This document shows, piece by piece, positions 1 through 8,401 of a stretch of 32,579 nucleotides of DNA (its first letter is position 1; each line of letters opens with the position of its first letter). The notes under the pieces were generated by a model that worked only from the letters and a program-made list of their open reading frames with translations, was not told the origin of the DNA and did no database searches. This DNA comes from Dehalococcoidia bacterium (GTDB taxonomy: Bacteria; Chloroflexota; Dehalococcoidia; Tepidiformales; Tepidiformaceae). The translations under genes and the position numbers were made by a program. The stretch is from assembly GCA_020432045.1 (NCBI GenBank), contig JAGQHB010000033.1:1-32579 (forward strand), read 5' to 3'.

Positions 1-642
1 AGCTTCGAAGAAATCCTCCAGCTCAAGCCCGACCTCGTCGTCGCGGACTCGGTTATCCACGCCCAGCCCCAGCTCCGTTCCGCAATAGAGGGCCTCGGTA
101 TTCCCGTGATCTTCGCAGGCGCCGAGACCTATGCGCAGGTGCTGCAGGGGGTCGAACTCCTCGGCAAAGTTCTTGACGCAAACGGCAAAGCCACCGAGAC
201 CGTTACTCGCATCAAGGCTGCTCATGACGCCGCAAAGGCTGCCGTCGGCACAACGAGTGTGTCTGCCGTGGTACTCATCGCAGGCCGCGACAACACGCTG
301 TTTGCAGCTAAGAAGACCAGCTACCCGGGCGATATCCTCACCGAACTCGGCGTGGCTAATCCTGCGGCCGACGGCCCCGAAGCAGGGCAGGGCTTCCCCG
401 GCTACACGCTTCTCGCTCCGGAAAGCCTCGTCCAGTACGACCCGGATGTGATCTTCACACTTACTCCCGGGCCGGCCAGCGTTCCGCGGCTCAGCACCCT
501 CATTCCCACCATTCCTCCGTTCAAGTCACTCAAAGCTGTCACGACCAACAAAGTGATCGAGATCCCGGTTGATATCGTGCTCGAAGCGCCCGGCCCTCGC
601 GTTGAGCTGGCGTTCCTGGCCGTCACCGCCGCCGTCAAATAG
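1..642 (+). CDS. Iron-complex ABC transporter substrate-binding protein (FecB/BtuF type), 5'-truncated
   Basis: The frame is open from base 1 and runs into the stop at 642, so the N-terminal part of this gene lies outside the window. The visible 213 residues begin inside the typical segment LKPDLVVADS, followed by the short helix and the strand GIPVIFAG. This is the pattern of helical-backbone periplasmic binding proteins for siderophores, heme or cobalamin. The last third (sequence around PGDILTELGVANPA and YDPDVIFTL) is the usual C-terminal lobe. An FecCD permease and an ATPase follow at once on the same strand, which supports the call. It would capture an iron complex or corrinoid outside the membrane and pass it to the permease. 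The substrate cannot be read from the sequence. The signal peptide is not visible because of the truncation. Confidence 0.88.
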   Translation, partial: SFEEILQLKPDLVVADSVIHAQPQLRSAIEGLGIPVIFAGAETYAQVLQGVELLGKVLDANGKATETVTRIKAAHDAAKAAVGTTSVSAVVLIAGRDNTLFAAKKTSYPGDILTELGVANPAADGPEAGQGFPGYTLLAPESLVQYDPDVIFTLTPGPASVPRLSTLIPTIPPFKSLKAVTTNKVIEIPVDIVLEAPGPRVELAFLAVTAAVK

Positions 643-666
643 CACCGCCATACACCAGGAGCCTTG

Positions 667-1701
667 ATGACAGGGATCGCAGCCGCTGGTTCTCGGGAGC
701 ATGTTTCGTCGCGCTGTTCCGCTCTCCGGCGTCGATCCCTTGTCATCGCCGCGATCGTCATCGCAGCCGCGCTTGGTCTCACCTATAGCAGCCTGGCGTT
801 CGGGGCCGTCACCCTTTCGCCGTCGGAGGTGGTGGGCGGTCTCACATCCTCTTCCGATGTCTTCGCGCGGACGGTCGTCTGGGAGATCCGGTTTCCCCGG
901 CTCCTTGATGCCGTCGTCGTCGGCGCCAGTCTCGCCGTCGCTGGCAGCCTCCTCCAGGGGGTCACTCGCAACCCGCTCGGTGACCCCACGATTCTTGGCC
1001 TGACCGCGGCAACCGGCCTCGCCAGCGCGCTCACGCTCGTACTCTTCCCGGGAGCGCCCCAGACCGCCATGGCCGCGATGAGCTGTGCCGGCGCACTTGT
1101 CGGTGGCTCGCTGCTGTTTGTCATCGCCTGGCGTGGACAGGTCAGTCCGGTCAGGCTCGCGCTCTCTGGAGTTGCACTCTCCGCCTTCTTCGGCGCCATC
1201 ATCATCGGCCTGCTTTCGAGTTCGCGGACCTTCATCCAAACGAGCGTGGGATTCCTGGCCGGGGGCCTCTACGGCGGTGGCTGGAGCGACCTCTATGCGG
1301 CACTTCCCTATGCCGCCGCCGGTTTCGCCCTGGCTATCTTCTTCTCAGGACGCCTCAATATCCTCGCCCTCGGTGACGATGTCGCCTCCGGACTTGGCAT
1401 TCTCACCGACCGGACAAGGTTCGGCGTCCTCGTCGCCGCCGGGCTTCTTACTGCTGCCGCTGTGTCGATTGCCGGCCTTGTGAGCTTCGTCGGACTCCTA
1501 TGCCCGCATCTCGCGCGCTTCACGGTCGGCTCCGACAACAGGCTCGCCATCCCGCTCTCTGCGCTCTATGGCGCACTCCTCGTCGTCGCCGCCGACCTCT
1601 TCGCCCGAATGGTCATCAGCCCGGCCGAGATTCCGTTCGGCATCGTGACAGCCGGCCTCGGCGCGCCCTTCCTCCTCTACCTCGTCAGGGTGCGCGGGTG
1701 A
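667..1701 (+). CDS. FecCD-family ABC transporter permease (iron complex/cobalamin)
   Basis: This 344-residue membrane protein has about nine to ten hydrophobic segments and is the normal length for the FecCD/BtuC family. The N-proximal block RFPRLLDAVVVGASLAVAGS followed by LLQGVTRNPLGDP is the family hallmark. The segment near GLVSFVGLLCPHLAR is the coupling region before the last helices. An ATG at 667 is chosen because AGGAG at 657-661 lies five bases upstream; the TTG at 664 would be too close to it. The gene begins 24 bases after the binding-protein stop, and its TGA overlaps the GTG of the ATPase, so the three genes form one operon. It forms the transmembrane channel of the uptake system. 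Confidence 0.93.
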   Translation: MTGIAAAGSREHVSSRCSALRRRSLVIAAIVIAAALGLTYSSLAFGAVTLSPSEVVGGLTSSSDVFARTVVWEIRFPRLLDAVVVGASLAVAGSLLQGVTRNPLGDPTILGLTAATGLASALTLVLFPGAPQTAMAAMSCAGALVGGSLLFVIAWRGQVSPVRLALSGVALSAFFGAIIIGLLSSSRTFIQTSVGFLAGGLYGGGWSDLYAALPYAAAGFALAIFFSGRLNILALGDDVASGLGILTDRTRFGVLVAAGLLTAAAVSIAGLVSFVGLLCPHLARFTVGSDNRLAIPLSALYGALLVVAADLFARMVISPAEIPFGIVTAGLGAPFLLYLVRVRG

Positions 1702-2483
1702 GACTCTCCGCCGACCACCTCACGCTGGATTACGGTGGCGCCGGTGTCGTCCGCGACGTCAACCTCACCATCGAGTCGGGCGAGTTTGTCGCGATCGTGG
1801 GCCCAAACGGCAGCGGCAAGAGCACCCTCCTTCGCGGCCTCGCGCGGCTCCATCGTCCTCGCAGCGGCCGTGTGCTCCTCGGCGAGAACGACATCCGGTC
1901 GCTCGGTTCGCGCACCGTGGCACGCGTCCTTGCGCTACTCCCCCAGGCGCCGTCCGGCTCGCTTGATCTTACCGTGCGCGAATTGGCCTGGCGCGGACGC
2001 TACCCGCACCAGGGGGTCGTACTCCAACGCGCCCGCCCTGCAGACGCAGACGCCGTCGAATGGGCACTCACGGCGGCGCGTGTCGAGTCGCTCGCCTCGC
2101 GCCCACTGTCGTCTCTTTCTGGCGGCGAACGTCAACGCGCGTGGATCGCCCTTGCACTCGCCCAGCAACCCCGCGTCCTTCTCCTCGATGAACCCACGAG
2201 CTACCTCGACATCGAACATCAACTCGAAGTCATGCAGCTCCTCAGCCGCCTTCATTCGTCTGGCCTTACGGTGATTACGGTCCTCCATGACCTGCTCCTC
2301 GCGTCACGGTTCGCACAGCGCATCATCGCGATGCGGGATGGCGCCGTCGTCCTTGATGGCACGCCGGCCGAAGTACTCGAACCCGCATGCCTGGAGCAGG
2401 TGTTTAATGTCCCCATGATCACGTTTGCCGACCCCGACACCGGTGCCCCTATCGCGATTCCACGCCACGTGGTGCCGGGCTAA
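1698..2483 (+). CDS. Iron-complex ABC transporter ATP-binding protein (FecE/BtuD type)
   Basis: This is a 261-residue ATPase of the iron-complex import group. Walker A is GPNGSGKST at residues 35-43. The signature is LSGGERQRAW, Walker B is VLLLDEPTSYLD, and the H-loop is TVLHD. The open frame extends upstream inside the permease gene, but the GTG at 1698 overlaps the permease stop as GTGA, typical of translational coupling, and starts the protein at the expected distance from Walker A. It would energise the permease encoded just upstream. It ends 17 bases from the end of the convergent flippase gene. No substrate-specific feature is visible. Confidence 0.93.
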   Translation: MRLSADHLTLDYGGAGVVRDVNLTIESGEFVAIVGPNGSGKSTLLRGLARLHRPRSGRVLLGENDIRSLGSRTVARVLALLPQAPSGSLDLTVRELAWRGRYPHQGVVLQRARPADADAVEWALTAARVESLASRPLSSLSGGERQRAWIALALAQQPRVLLLDEPTSYLDIEHQLEVMQLLSRLHSSGLTVITVLHDLLLASRFAQRIIAMRDGAVVLDGTPAEVLEPACLEQVFNVPMITFADPDTGAPIAIPRHVVPG

Positions 2484-2499
2484 CGGCGGCCGATGCCGT

Positions 2500-3801
2500 T
2501 CAGCGCTGACGCGCCAGCCTGAACGCTCTCAGACGTGATAGGACGCTGCGGTAGTCGTCTAGCTCCCGTCGCCCAATGCGAAATACGTCACGCAGTGGCA
2601 AGTGTTCGCTGCGCAGGAACACGGCCAGTGCCCCGGCCATGGCGAGGCTGTATGCCAACGCGCTCGCGAGTGCGGCACCGTCCACGCCCATCAGCGGTAC
2701 GAGTGCCACGGCGAGGATCATGTCCAACACCAGGCCTGCGCCCGCCACGACGGCCGACACCCAGGGCATCCCCCGCTGGTAGGTGTAGAACCCCGAAAAT
2801 GACTGGGCCAGCCCGTACACAAGCACCCCCGGAAGGATGAACCGCAAGGCCGATGCCATCCCGTCGTACTTTGTGAATACGAACGCCTGCAGTGGTTCCG
2901 CGAGGACGAACACCACCGCACAAATCACGCCAAGCAGCACTACCGTATGTCGCATCACCCGTGTCGTCAGCTCAGCGGCAGCCGCACGGTCGAGCGCCCC
3001 AACGTGTGGGTAGGTTGCCAGCGCAAGCGATCCGCTCACCTGCCAGACCGACTCCGCGACGTAGACGGCCAGCGAGTACGTGCCAACACCGGCCCGTCCC
3101 TCGAAGTGTTCCACCACGAAAAGGTCTGCCCGGTAATTTAGGTACGACACACCACTGGAGAGTCCGGCCAGCGCGCCAAATGCCACCATCGCCCGCACCA
3201 GTGCCGCGTCCGGGCGGCCGCCCGCGATGAAGCTTCGCCCCCCCATCGCCCCAAGCACGAGCGAAGCCAGCCATTGCCCGGCCGCATATGCGCCCAGCAA
3301 TGCCTGCGGCGTCCGCATATCGACAATGAACGCCGTAACCCCGATCGCTGTGAGCGCGAGCGCAGGTGGTGCTACGAGTGCAACGTTGTAGCGCACAAGC
3401 CTGTTCATCCCGAGGAAGACCCCGGCCGCGACGCCGTTCACGATCACTGCCGTGGCCGCAAGGGCGACTGGAAGGGCGACATCGCCTGCAATTCCGCCAA
3501 GTGCCGATCGGCCCACGAGCCCGGCTACCAACGCCACGGTGCCAACCATCAGTGCCGGTGATAGCCCGCCTGCGAACACGCGTCCGGGAGGTTCGCGCTT
3601 GTTGGCCACCTGGTAAGCCGCCGAAGCGGTCAGCCCGCCCGTTACCGCGTTGACGATGCCGACAACCGTTAGGCCGAGGACGAACGCACCGTAGCTGTCC
3701 TTCGTCATCGCTCCCTGCGTTAGGAGCACGGTGGCGAGCGCGACCACGAGGTTCACGCCCCGGAACAGGAAGGCGACTGCGCCGCCGAATGCGATCGACA
3801 T
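2500..3801 (-). CDS. Polysaccharide flippase of the MOP/Wzx-like superfamily
   Basis: The 433-residue protein is almost entirely hydrophobic helices, with 12 or more predicted membrane spans and a basic C-terminal tail. The N-terminal layout (FGGAVAFLFRGVNLVVALAT, then YGAFVLGLTVVGIVNAVTGG) matches polysaccharide export proteins that flip lipid-linked saccharide units. The frame is open up to 3870, but the ATG at 3801 is preferred because it sits four bases after the stop of the upstream acyltransferase; the longer start would overlap that gene by about 60 bases. The ribosome-binding site is weak, which fits coupling to the upstream gene. The pair suggests decoration and export of a surface glycan. 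The substrate is unknown, and no glycosyltransferase is present in the window. Confidence 0.82.
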   Translation of the reverse strand: MSIAFGGAVAFLFRGVNLVVALATVLLTQGAMTKDSYGAFVLGLTVVGIVNAVTGGLTASAAYQVANKREPPGRVFAGGLSPALMVGTVALVAGLVGRSALGGIAGDVALPVALAATAVIVNGVAAGVFLGMNRLVRYNVALVAPPALALTAIGVTAFIVDMRTPQALLGAYAAGQWLASLVLGAMGGRSFIAGGRPDAALVRAMVAFGALAGLSSGVSYLNYRADLFVVEHFEGRAGVGTYSLAVYVAESVWQVSGSLALATYPHVGALDRAAAAELTTRVMRHTVVLLGVICAVVFVLAEPLQAFVFTKYDGMASALRFILPGVLVYGLAQSFSGFYTYQRGMPWVSAVVAGAGLVLDMILAVALVPLMGVDGAALASALAYSLAMAGALAVFLRSEHLPLRDVFRIGRRELDDYRSVLSRLRAFRLARQR

Positions 3802-3805
3802 CAGT

Positions 3806-4984
3806 TCACGCCTGCCGCGTCCCGGCCGTGGCCGCGTCGACAACGCTCGGTTCGCCACCCGGTTTCGCAACCACGGATAGGGTCAGCTTTCGCACCAACA
3901 CCCGCGCGGGCTTCTCGATCGCCTCGTACGTAGCGACCGCGGCCACGGCCAACAGCAGTGCGTACAGCAGTAACACGCCGCCTCGCACCACGATATTTGA
4001 CCCCAGGTAGTCGCCCGAAGGCAGGTACTCCCACACAAAACGCTGGACGACCGCATGCGTCATGTACAGCCCGTAGGACGCTTCCCCCGCGTACACAGCC
4101 CATCGCAGGCTGAGCCAGCGACTGAGTACGTCCCGCTCCAGTGCCAACCCGTAGATGAGCCCGCAATACAGCGGCGCCGCCAGCACGGGCGCAATTGAGC
4201 CGATCTCATTCGCTGCCACGGTACCGACAACCGATGCAATCGCGAACGCCGGCGTAATCCGGTCCCATCGCGCATCCGCGGCCCACCCTCGCCGCCAGAC
4301 CAGCAGCAGGAAACAGCCAGCGAGGAACTCCCCAACGATCCGGACACCGATGATGTCTCCCTCTTGGCCCAACCTCGCGATCAGGAGGAACGACGCGATG
4401 TTGAACGCGTGTGCAGCGATCAGCCCGGCCCCGGCCGTTGCCAACGTCCTCACGCGACCCAGCATCAGCGCCACGGCCGGAAAGGCCAGGTACGCCATCC
4501 ATTCCGAGCTGATCGACCACGCCGGGTAATTCCATGCGCGGTTGCCGTCCCAGCCCCACCCATGAATCAGCACCAGCTGCCGTACGAAGTCGGTTGATGC
4601 GATGTTCCTCCAGATGTCGGCCGGGCCCACTCCCGTGATTGACCCGGGCGTGACGATCACCGCGAAGACCGCGAGCGTGAACAGGTGCACCGGGTAGATG
4701 CGTGCCAACCGGAACCCCAGGAAGCGCATCGTAGTGGCCCGGCCGGGCTCCTTCAGCTGCTCCAGGTACGTGTACGTGATGATGAATCCGCTCAGCACGA
4801 AGAACACGTCGACTCCCGCATAGCCACTGTCCATCAGTGGCCACACTGGCTCGCTTCGCGGCATCAGCAGCTTGATATCGGCCCGGAAGTGGTAGAGCAC
4901 CACCCAGGCCGCGGCGAAGGCCCGTAGCCCCGTGAGCGCGCTGAGCATGCTTCGTGCTCGCACTCCACCAACGACGCTCGTCAC
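3806..4984 (-). CDS. Membrane acyltransferase, acyltransferase-3 family (OafA-like)
   Basis: This 392-residue protein has about ten membrane segments. The opening motif LTGLRAFAAAWVVLYHF (residues 17-33, with conserved Arg21 and His32) and then GYAGVDVFFVLSGFIITY are diagnostic for acyltransferase-3 proteins. These transfer acetyl or longer acyl groups to sugars, often on extracellular polysaccharide. The gene starts with GTG at 4984; an in-frame ATG at 4948, nearer to the first motif, is an alternative, and neither has a clear ribosome-binding site. The flippase gene follows four bases after its stop, so the two are very probably one operon. The acceptor molecule is not known. Confidence 0.9.
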   Translation of the reverse strand: MTSVVGGVRARSMLSALTGLRAFAAAWVVLYHFRADIKLLMPRSEPVWPLMDSGYAGVDVFFVLSGFIITYTYLEQLKEPGRATTMRFLGFRLARIYPVHLFTLAVFAVIVTPGSITGVGPADIWRNIASTDFVRQLVLIHGWGWDGNRAWNYPAWSISSEWMAYLAFPAVALMLGRVRTLATAGAGLIAAHAFNIASFLLIARLGQEGDIIGVRIVGEFLAGCFLLLVWRRGWAADARWDRITPAFAIASVVGTVAANEIGSIAPVLAAPLYCGLIYGLALERDVLSRWLSLRWAVYAGEASYGLYMTHAVVQRFVWEYLPSGDYLGSNIVVRGGVLLLYALLLAVAAVATYEAIEKPARVLVRKLTLSVVAKPGGEPSVVDAATAGTRQA

Positions 4985-5053
4985 CAGTTCAATCCCGGGG
5001 CCATCGCGCGATCATCTGTTGGCCAGCCCACCTCCGCAAACAGCCGGAGAACA

Positions 5054-5080
5054 GAGAAGGCCGGCTGGGCCGGCCTTCTC
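5054..5080. terminator. Perfect 12-bp stem-loop, possible terminator of the 533-aa secreted-protein gene
   Basis: The arms 5054-5065 (GAGAAGGCCGGC) and 5069-5080 are exact reverse complements around a three-base loop. The hairpin lies 24 bases past the stop of the secreted-protein gene and about 70 bases before the start of the acyltransferase, both on the minus strand. No T-run follows on the minus strand, so it is either a U-tract-independent terminator or an mRNA 3' end stabiliser. Confidence 0.6.
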
Positions 5081-5103
5081 GAAGAGTGTGCTTGGTCGTG
5101 GTC

Positions 5104-6705
5104 TTAGCCCGGGAAGGCGTTGAACAGACCGTCGTTGTCGCCTGGGAAGATATCGTTCGTCGAAACCGCGATCGCGATGATCGGCTTGTCGGACGTAATC
5201 GTCATCCCGCCCCAGAGGCACGCGGGGTTGGCCCCGAGGCCGTTGTCGCTGTTGGCGTTCTGATAGAACACGAAGCTGCCGGTGATCGTCTTCGACGTGG
5301 TGTACGTTGCGGCTGCTCCACAGCTGCCCGGCGTACTCGTCGTGTCGGTCACTGTGTTCAGGTTCACTGTCGCCGAACCACCGTCAACCGTCGCAACGCT
5401 CACCCAGGTGTTGTAGCCGTCGAAGCCACCACCCTGGCCGATGCGCCGGAAGATGAGCGGCACCTTCGCCGTCGTCGAAGCGCGGTCGACAGGCACGCCA
5501 CTCACGGCCGTGTAGAGGTCTTCGTCGAGGAACGAGCCTGGGGCTGTCATCTTGATCCGGAAGAGCACCGCAGCCACGTCGCGATCACAGGTGACCGTTG
5601 CCGCGCCGAGGAAACCTTCCGGAATCGGGCTGTCAGGCGCATATACGCTGTGGTTACTCGTCCCGTTCGCCGGGATTGTCAGCGGTACCGTGTAGGTTGC
5701 TCCAGCATCTGACTTGTAGAGGATGCTGCAGGTCGCACTCTGCGCGTTCGGGTTGGAAAGGAGGATCTGGCTGTAATAGCCACCGAGCTTCAGTGCGATC
5801 GGGATAATCACGGTGGTACCGAGGTCATCGCCCGCCGCGCCCGGCCCGCTATAGAGGAAGCCGTCGTAGGAGCCCAGCTTCGCCTTACCATCCGACACGT
5901 ACGCGTCCACGGCCACTGTCACCGGTGCTCCAGTCGACGTGACCGTCGCTGACATCAGCTTCCCGGCTGTTGCACCCGGCATTGCCTGCGTTGCTTCAGC
6001 AGGCACGCTGTTGGGGCCGAAGGTGATCTGGCCACCGACCGGCACGCCATAGCCCGTTGTGCAGCCGGCCTGGCCGCTGGGCGCGTCATTGTAGCTGCCG
6101 CCACCCGAAAGGATGGGATCGAATGCGTACTGGATCGTCACGCATGCAATGGCTGAGCCGGTGTTCGCGATCGCGAAGCGCGTCTGGAAGACGCCGCCCG
6201 CGTTGTTCGCGATGAACGGCAGGGTCACTGTGTTTCCGCCGGAGCCGAACGAGTTGTGGACCGAATAGGACTTCCGTCCCGTCCCATTCTGTTCGATGTC
6301 ACGCACCAGCAGCGCGTTGATCGACTGATCCGATGAAAGCACGCCCACGCCGCGGAAGCCCGGCGAAAGGCCGGTGTTCAGCGCCTGGGCAAACGTCCGC
6401 GTTCCGCCGACGGGCACGCCTGTCTCAACGCGGCTTGCTTCAGGAATCAGGACACCGGCGGGCGTATACACGTCCATCGCGATCGTCGCGGCCGCCGTTC
6501 CGTTGTTCTGAGCAATGACCGACGTGTTCTCCTTGCTGTTCGGCAGGAGCGCCGGCATGAACTTCTGGTTTGGTAGGTCCGTTCGCACTATCAGCGTTTC
6601 AGCTGGAGCGGCGCCGGTCTTCGCAAAGACCGTCCCGCTGGCGAGGGTTCCGGTTGCGAGTGCTGCCAGGGCAGCACCAACGAGCAGGGGTCGCATACGC
6701 ACCAT
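5104..6705 (-). CDS. Secreted protein with four beta-rich repeat modules, function unknown
   Basis: The protein has 533 residues and starts with a clear signal peptide: basic MVRMR, then a hydrophobic Ala/Leu stretch ending near VFA. The ATG at 6705 is chosen because GGAG at 6713-6716 lies seven bases upstream; an in-frame GTG at 6711 would abut it. After the signal I see four modules of roughly 100 residues, each opening with strands such as NTSVIAQNNG, QTRFAIANTG, YSQILLSNPN or NTWVSVATVD. Each closes with a segment of the type GVGVLSSDQSINALLVRD, ATVTCDRDVAAVLFRIK or MTITSDKPIIAIAVSTND. This resembles Ig-like adhesion or surface-layer modules. Several Cys in modules 2-4 could form disulfides. 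There is no cell-wall anchor, so it is probably exported and free or S-layer-like. No enzymatic motif is seen. Confidence 0.8.
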   Translation of the reverse strand: MVRMRPLLVGAALAALATGTLASGTVFAKTGAAPAETLIVRTDLPNQKFMPALLPNSKENTSVIAQNNGTAAATIAMDVYTPAGVLIPEASRVETGVPVGGTRTFAQALNTGLSPGFRGVGVLSSDQSINALLVRDIEQNGTGRKSYSVHNSFGSGGNTVTLPFIANNAGGVFQTRFAIANTGSAIACVTIQYAFDPILSGGGSYNDAPSGQAGCTTGYGVPVGGQITFGPNSVPAEATQAMPGATAGKLMSATVTSTGAPVTVAVDAYVSDGKAKLGSYDGFLYSGPGAAGDDLGTTVIIPIALKLGGYYSQILLSNPNAQSATCSILYKSDAGATYTVPLTIPANGTSNHSVYAPDSPIPEGFLGAATVTCDRDVAAVLFRIKMTAPGSFLDEDLYTAVSGVPVDRASTTAKVPLIFRRIGQGGGFDGYNTWVSVATVDGGSATVNLNTVTDTTSTPGSCGAAATYTTSKTITGSFVFYQNANSDNGLGANPACLWGGMTITSDKPIIAIAVSTNDIFPGDNDGLFNAFPG

Positions 6706-6763
6706 TGGCACTCTCCTCTTGTGGAAGTGTCCCCGCGTGCCTATCTCCCGTCAACGAAGACGC

Positions 6764-6790
6764 ATTACACCCACACGCCGGACGTGTAAA
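6764..6790 (-). promoter_or_regulatory. Possible promoter of the 533-aa secreted-protein gene
   Basis: On the minus strand TTTACA (6785-6790) and TGTAAT (6764-6769) each match the sigma-70 consensus boxes in five of six positions. They are separated by 15 bases, shorter than the ideal 17. The -10 box would lie about 58 bases before the ATG at 6705. It is a weak prediction. Confidence 0.3.
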
Positions 6791-6825
6791 CGGATTGTAA
6801 CTTCTTTGTCCCCTTGACCGTGCCT

Positions 6826-7836
6826 CTACGCCATCGCCTTCGGCGCATGCTCCCTCAGCGCCTGCAACACGCGCTCCTCCCGTACCTTCGCGTCCGGGTG
6901 TCCCGAAAGCATCCACAGCGATGCGGTGTCCACGCCTGCGTCCAGGTACTGCTGTACATGCGCCCGTCGTTCGCTCGCATCTCCGCGAATAATCAGCTCG
7001 TTCACGGTCGCCTCCGGGATCGCTGCCAGCGCGCCGCGGCGGTCCCCCGCTCCCCAGGCTTCCCACATCCCTTCCAGCGACGTGCGCCCCAGCCATCGAT
7101 GGAACTGCTGGTACACGCCCACCGTCAGATACGAGGTGATGTGCCGCCGGCAGAACGTGTCTGCCTCCTCCCCTGGGGGATCAACGTTCACCATCAGACG
7201 CGCAACCACCTCGATCGCGTGTGGGTCACGGCCAGCCGCCGTGGCCGCCGCCCGCACGACGCCGACGGACTTTGGGACGTCCGTGGCCGCCAGCCAGTTC
7301 AACGTCACGCCGTCGCCCACTTCCCCCGCGACGCGCAACATCCCTTCTCGCAGCGCCGCGATGTGGATCGGAACCGGCCGCGAAGGCACACGCGAAAGCC
7401 GGTAGCCGTTCACCGAAAACGTCTTCCCCTCGAACACGACTCGTTCGCCTGCCAGCGCCTGCCGCAGGAACGTCGCCATCTCGCGCACCCGTAGGGCCGG
7501 CCTTGCGAACGTCAATCCGTTCCAGGTCTCGACGATCGGTGCCGATCCTGAGCCTATTCCCAGTACGAATCTGCCCGGTGCAATGTCAGCCACGCTTGCC
7601 GCGGACTGCGCCAACGTCGCGGGCCCCCTCGTGAACACGTTCACTGTCGCCGTTCCCAGCCGCATTCCCGTCGTAGCGGCCACGACGCCGAGTGGGGTGA
7701 ATGCGTCGCTGCCGTCCGTCTCTAACGTCCATGCATCCCGGTACCCAAGCCCTTCCATCTCACGGCCGACAGCGCCGAGGGAGCTCATCGGTCCGTCCAA
7801 CGGTAACGAAAGGGCGAGTCGTTTCTCGAATGGCAT
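6826..7836 (-). CDS. LLM-class flavin/F420-dependent oxidoreductase
   Basis: The 336-residue protein has the bacterial luciferase-like TIM-barrel pattern: EGLGYRDAWTLE after strand 1, then a block near RLGTATVNVFTRGPATLAQS. The nucleotide-site segment APGRFVLGIGSGSAPIVE and later RPVPIHIAALREGMLRVAGE follow. This arrangement is typical of F420-dependent members (Mer/LLM family) rather than of FMN monooxygenases, but the cofactor is inferred. The start at 7836 has GGAGG at 7843-7847 six bases upstream; the frame is open to 7905 without a better site. The gene is divergent from a PNPOx-fold protein, another flavin/F420 family, with 124 bases between them, so the two may share control. The substrate cannot be assigned. 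Confidence 0.88.
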   Translation of the reverse strand: MPFEKRLALSLPLDGPMSSLGAVGREMEGLGYRDAWTLETDGSDAFTPLGVVAATTGMRLGTATVNVFTRGPATLAQSAASVADIAPGRFVLGIGSGSAPIVETWNGLTFARPALRVREMATFLRQALAGERVVFEGKTFSVNGYRLSRVPSRPVPIHIAALREGMLRVAGEVGDGVTLNWLAATDVPKSVGVVRAAATAAGRDPHAIEVVARLMVNVDPPGEEADTFCRRHITSYLTVGVYQQFHRWLGRTSLEGMWEAWGAGDRRGALAAIPEATVNELIIRGDASERRAHVQQYLDAGVDTASLWMLSGHPDAKVREERVLQALREHAPKAMA

Positions 7837-7960
7837 GCTGGGCCTCCAATCCCGGGCGTTCCCGGGACTCGGACTATCGCGACCCGCGTCGCGACCCGCA
7901 AGCAAGTCAGCGGGGCGCTAGAATTACGTGCACGGTAAACAATCGTCCAGGAGATCTCTT

Positions 7961-8383
7961 ATGCCTATCGCTCTCACTGACCAGATGCGGGACGAACTCG
8001 CATCAGCCCTCGAAAACCGCGTCCCCGCCCTCGTTGCCAGCGCCTCGCCGTCTGGTGAGCCTGACATCGCCTACAAGGGCAGCGTTATGGTTTGGGATCC
8101 GGAACACCTCGCCTACTGGGAGCGCGCTCACGGCCAGACTCGCCGCAACCTCGAATCCAACCCCGGTGTCTGCGTCCTGTTCCGCAACCCGGAATCCCGT
8201 CTCAGCTGGAAGTTCTTCGGGACCGCCGAAGTGATCTCGTCTGGCGACGTTCGCGACGATGTCATGGGCAGGACGATCCAGGCCGAACTTGACCGCGACC
8301 CTGATCGCAAGGGTGCCGCCGTTGTCATCCGTGTCGACCGCGTAGTACAGGCCGGTCAGGTCATCATGCAGCGAGACGCCTGA
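7961..8383 (+). CDS. Pyridoxamine 5'-phosphate oxidase-fold (FMN/F420-binding) protein
   Basis: This small 140-residue protein has the split-barrel PNPOx pattern: an N-terminal helix, the strand segment PALVASASPSGEPDIAYKGS, then LAYWERAHGQTRRNLESNPG and the strand VCVLFRNPE. Such proteins bind FMN, F420 or heme and often act as general stress or redox proteins. The ATG at 7961 is chosen because AGGAGA lies about seven bases upstream; an in-frame GTG at 7928 has none. It ends 18 bases before the end of the convergent acyl-CoA dehydrogenase gene. The true reaction is unknown. Confidence 0.83.
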   Translation: MPIALTDQMRDELASALENRVPALVASASPSGEPDIAYKGSVMVWDPEHLAYWERAHGQTRRNLESNPGVCVLFRNPESRLSWKFFGTAEVISSGDVRDDVMGRTIQAELDRDPDRKGAAVVIRVDRVVQAGQVIMQRDA

Positions 8384-8401
8384 GCCCAGCGTCCGCATTT
8401 C

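Noticed and set aside
526-1239. 237-codon minus-strand frame over the FecCD permease
   Set aside because: Antisense shadow; charged, low-complexity sequence without a ribosome-binding site.
4954-5712. 252-codon plus-strand frame antisense to the secreted protein
   Set aside because: It spans two real minus-strand genes and a hairpin, and its translation is Arg/Val-rich without motifs.
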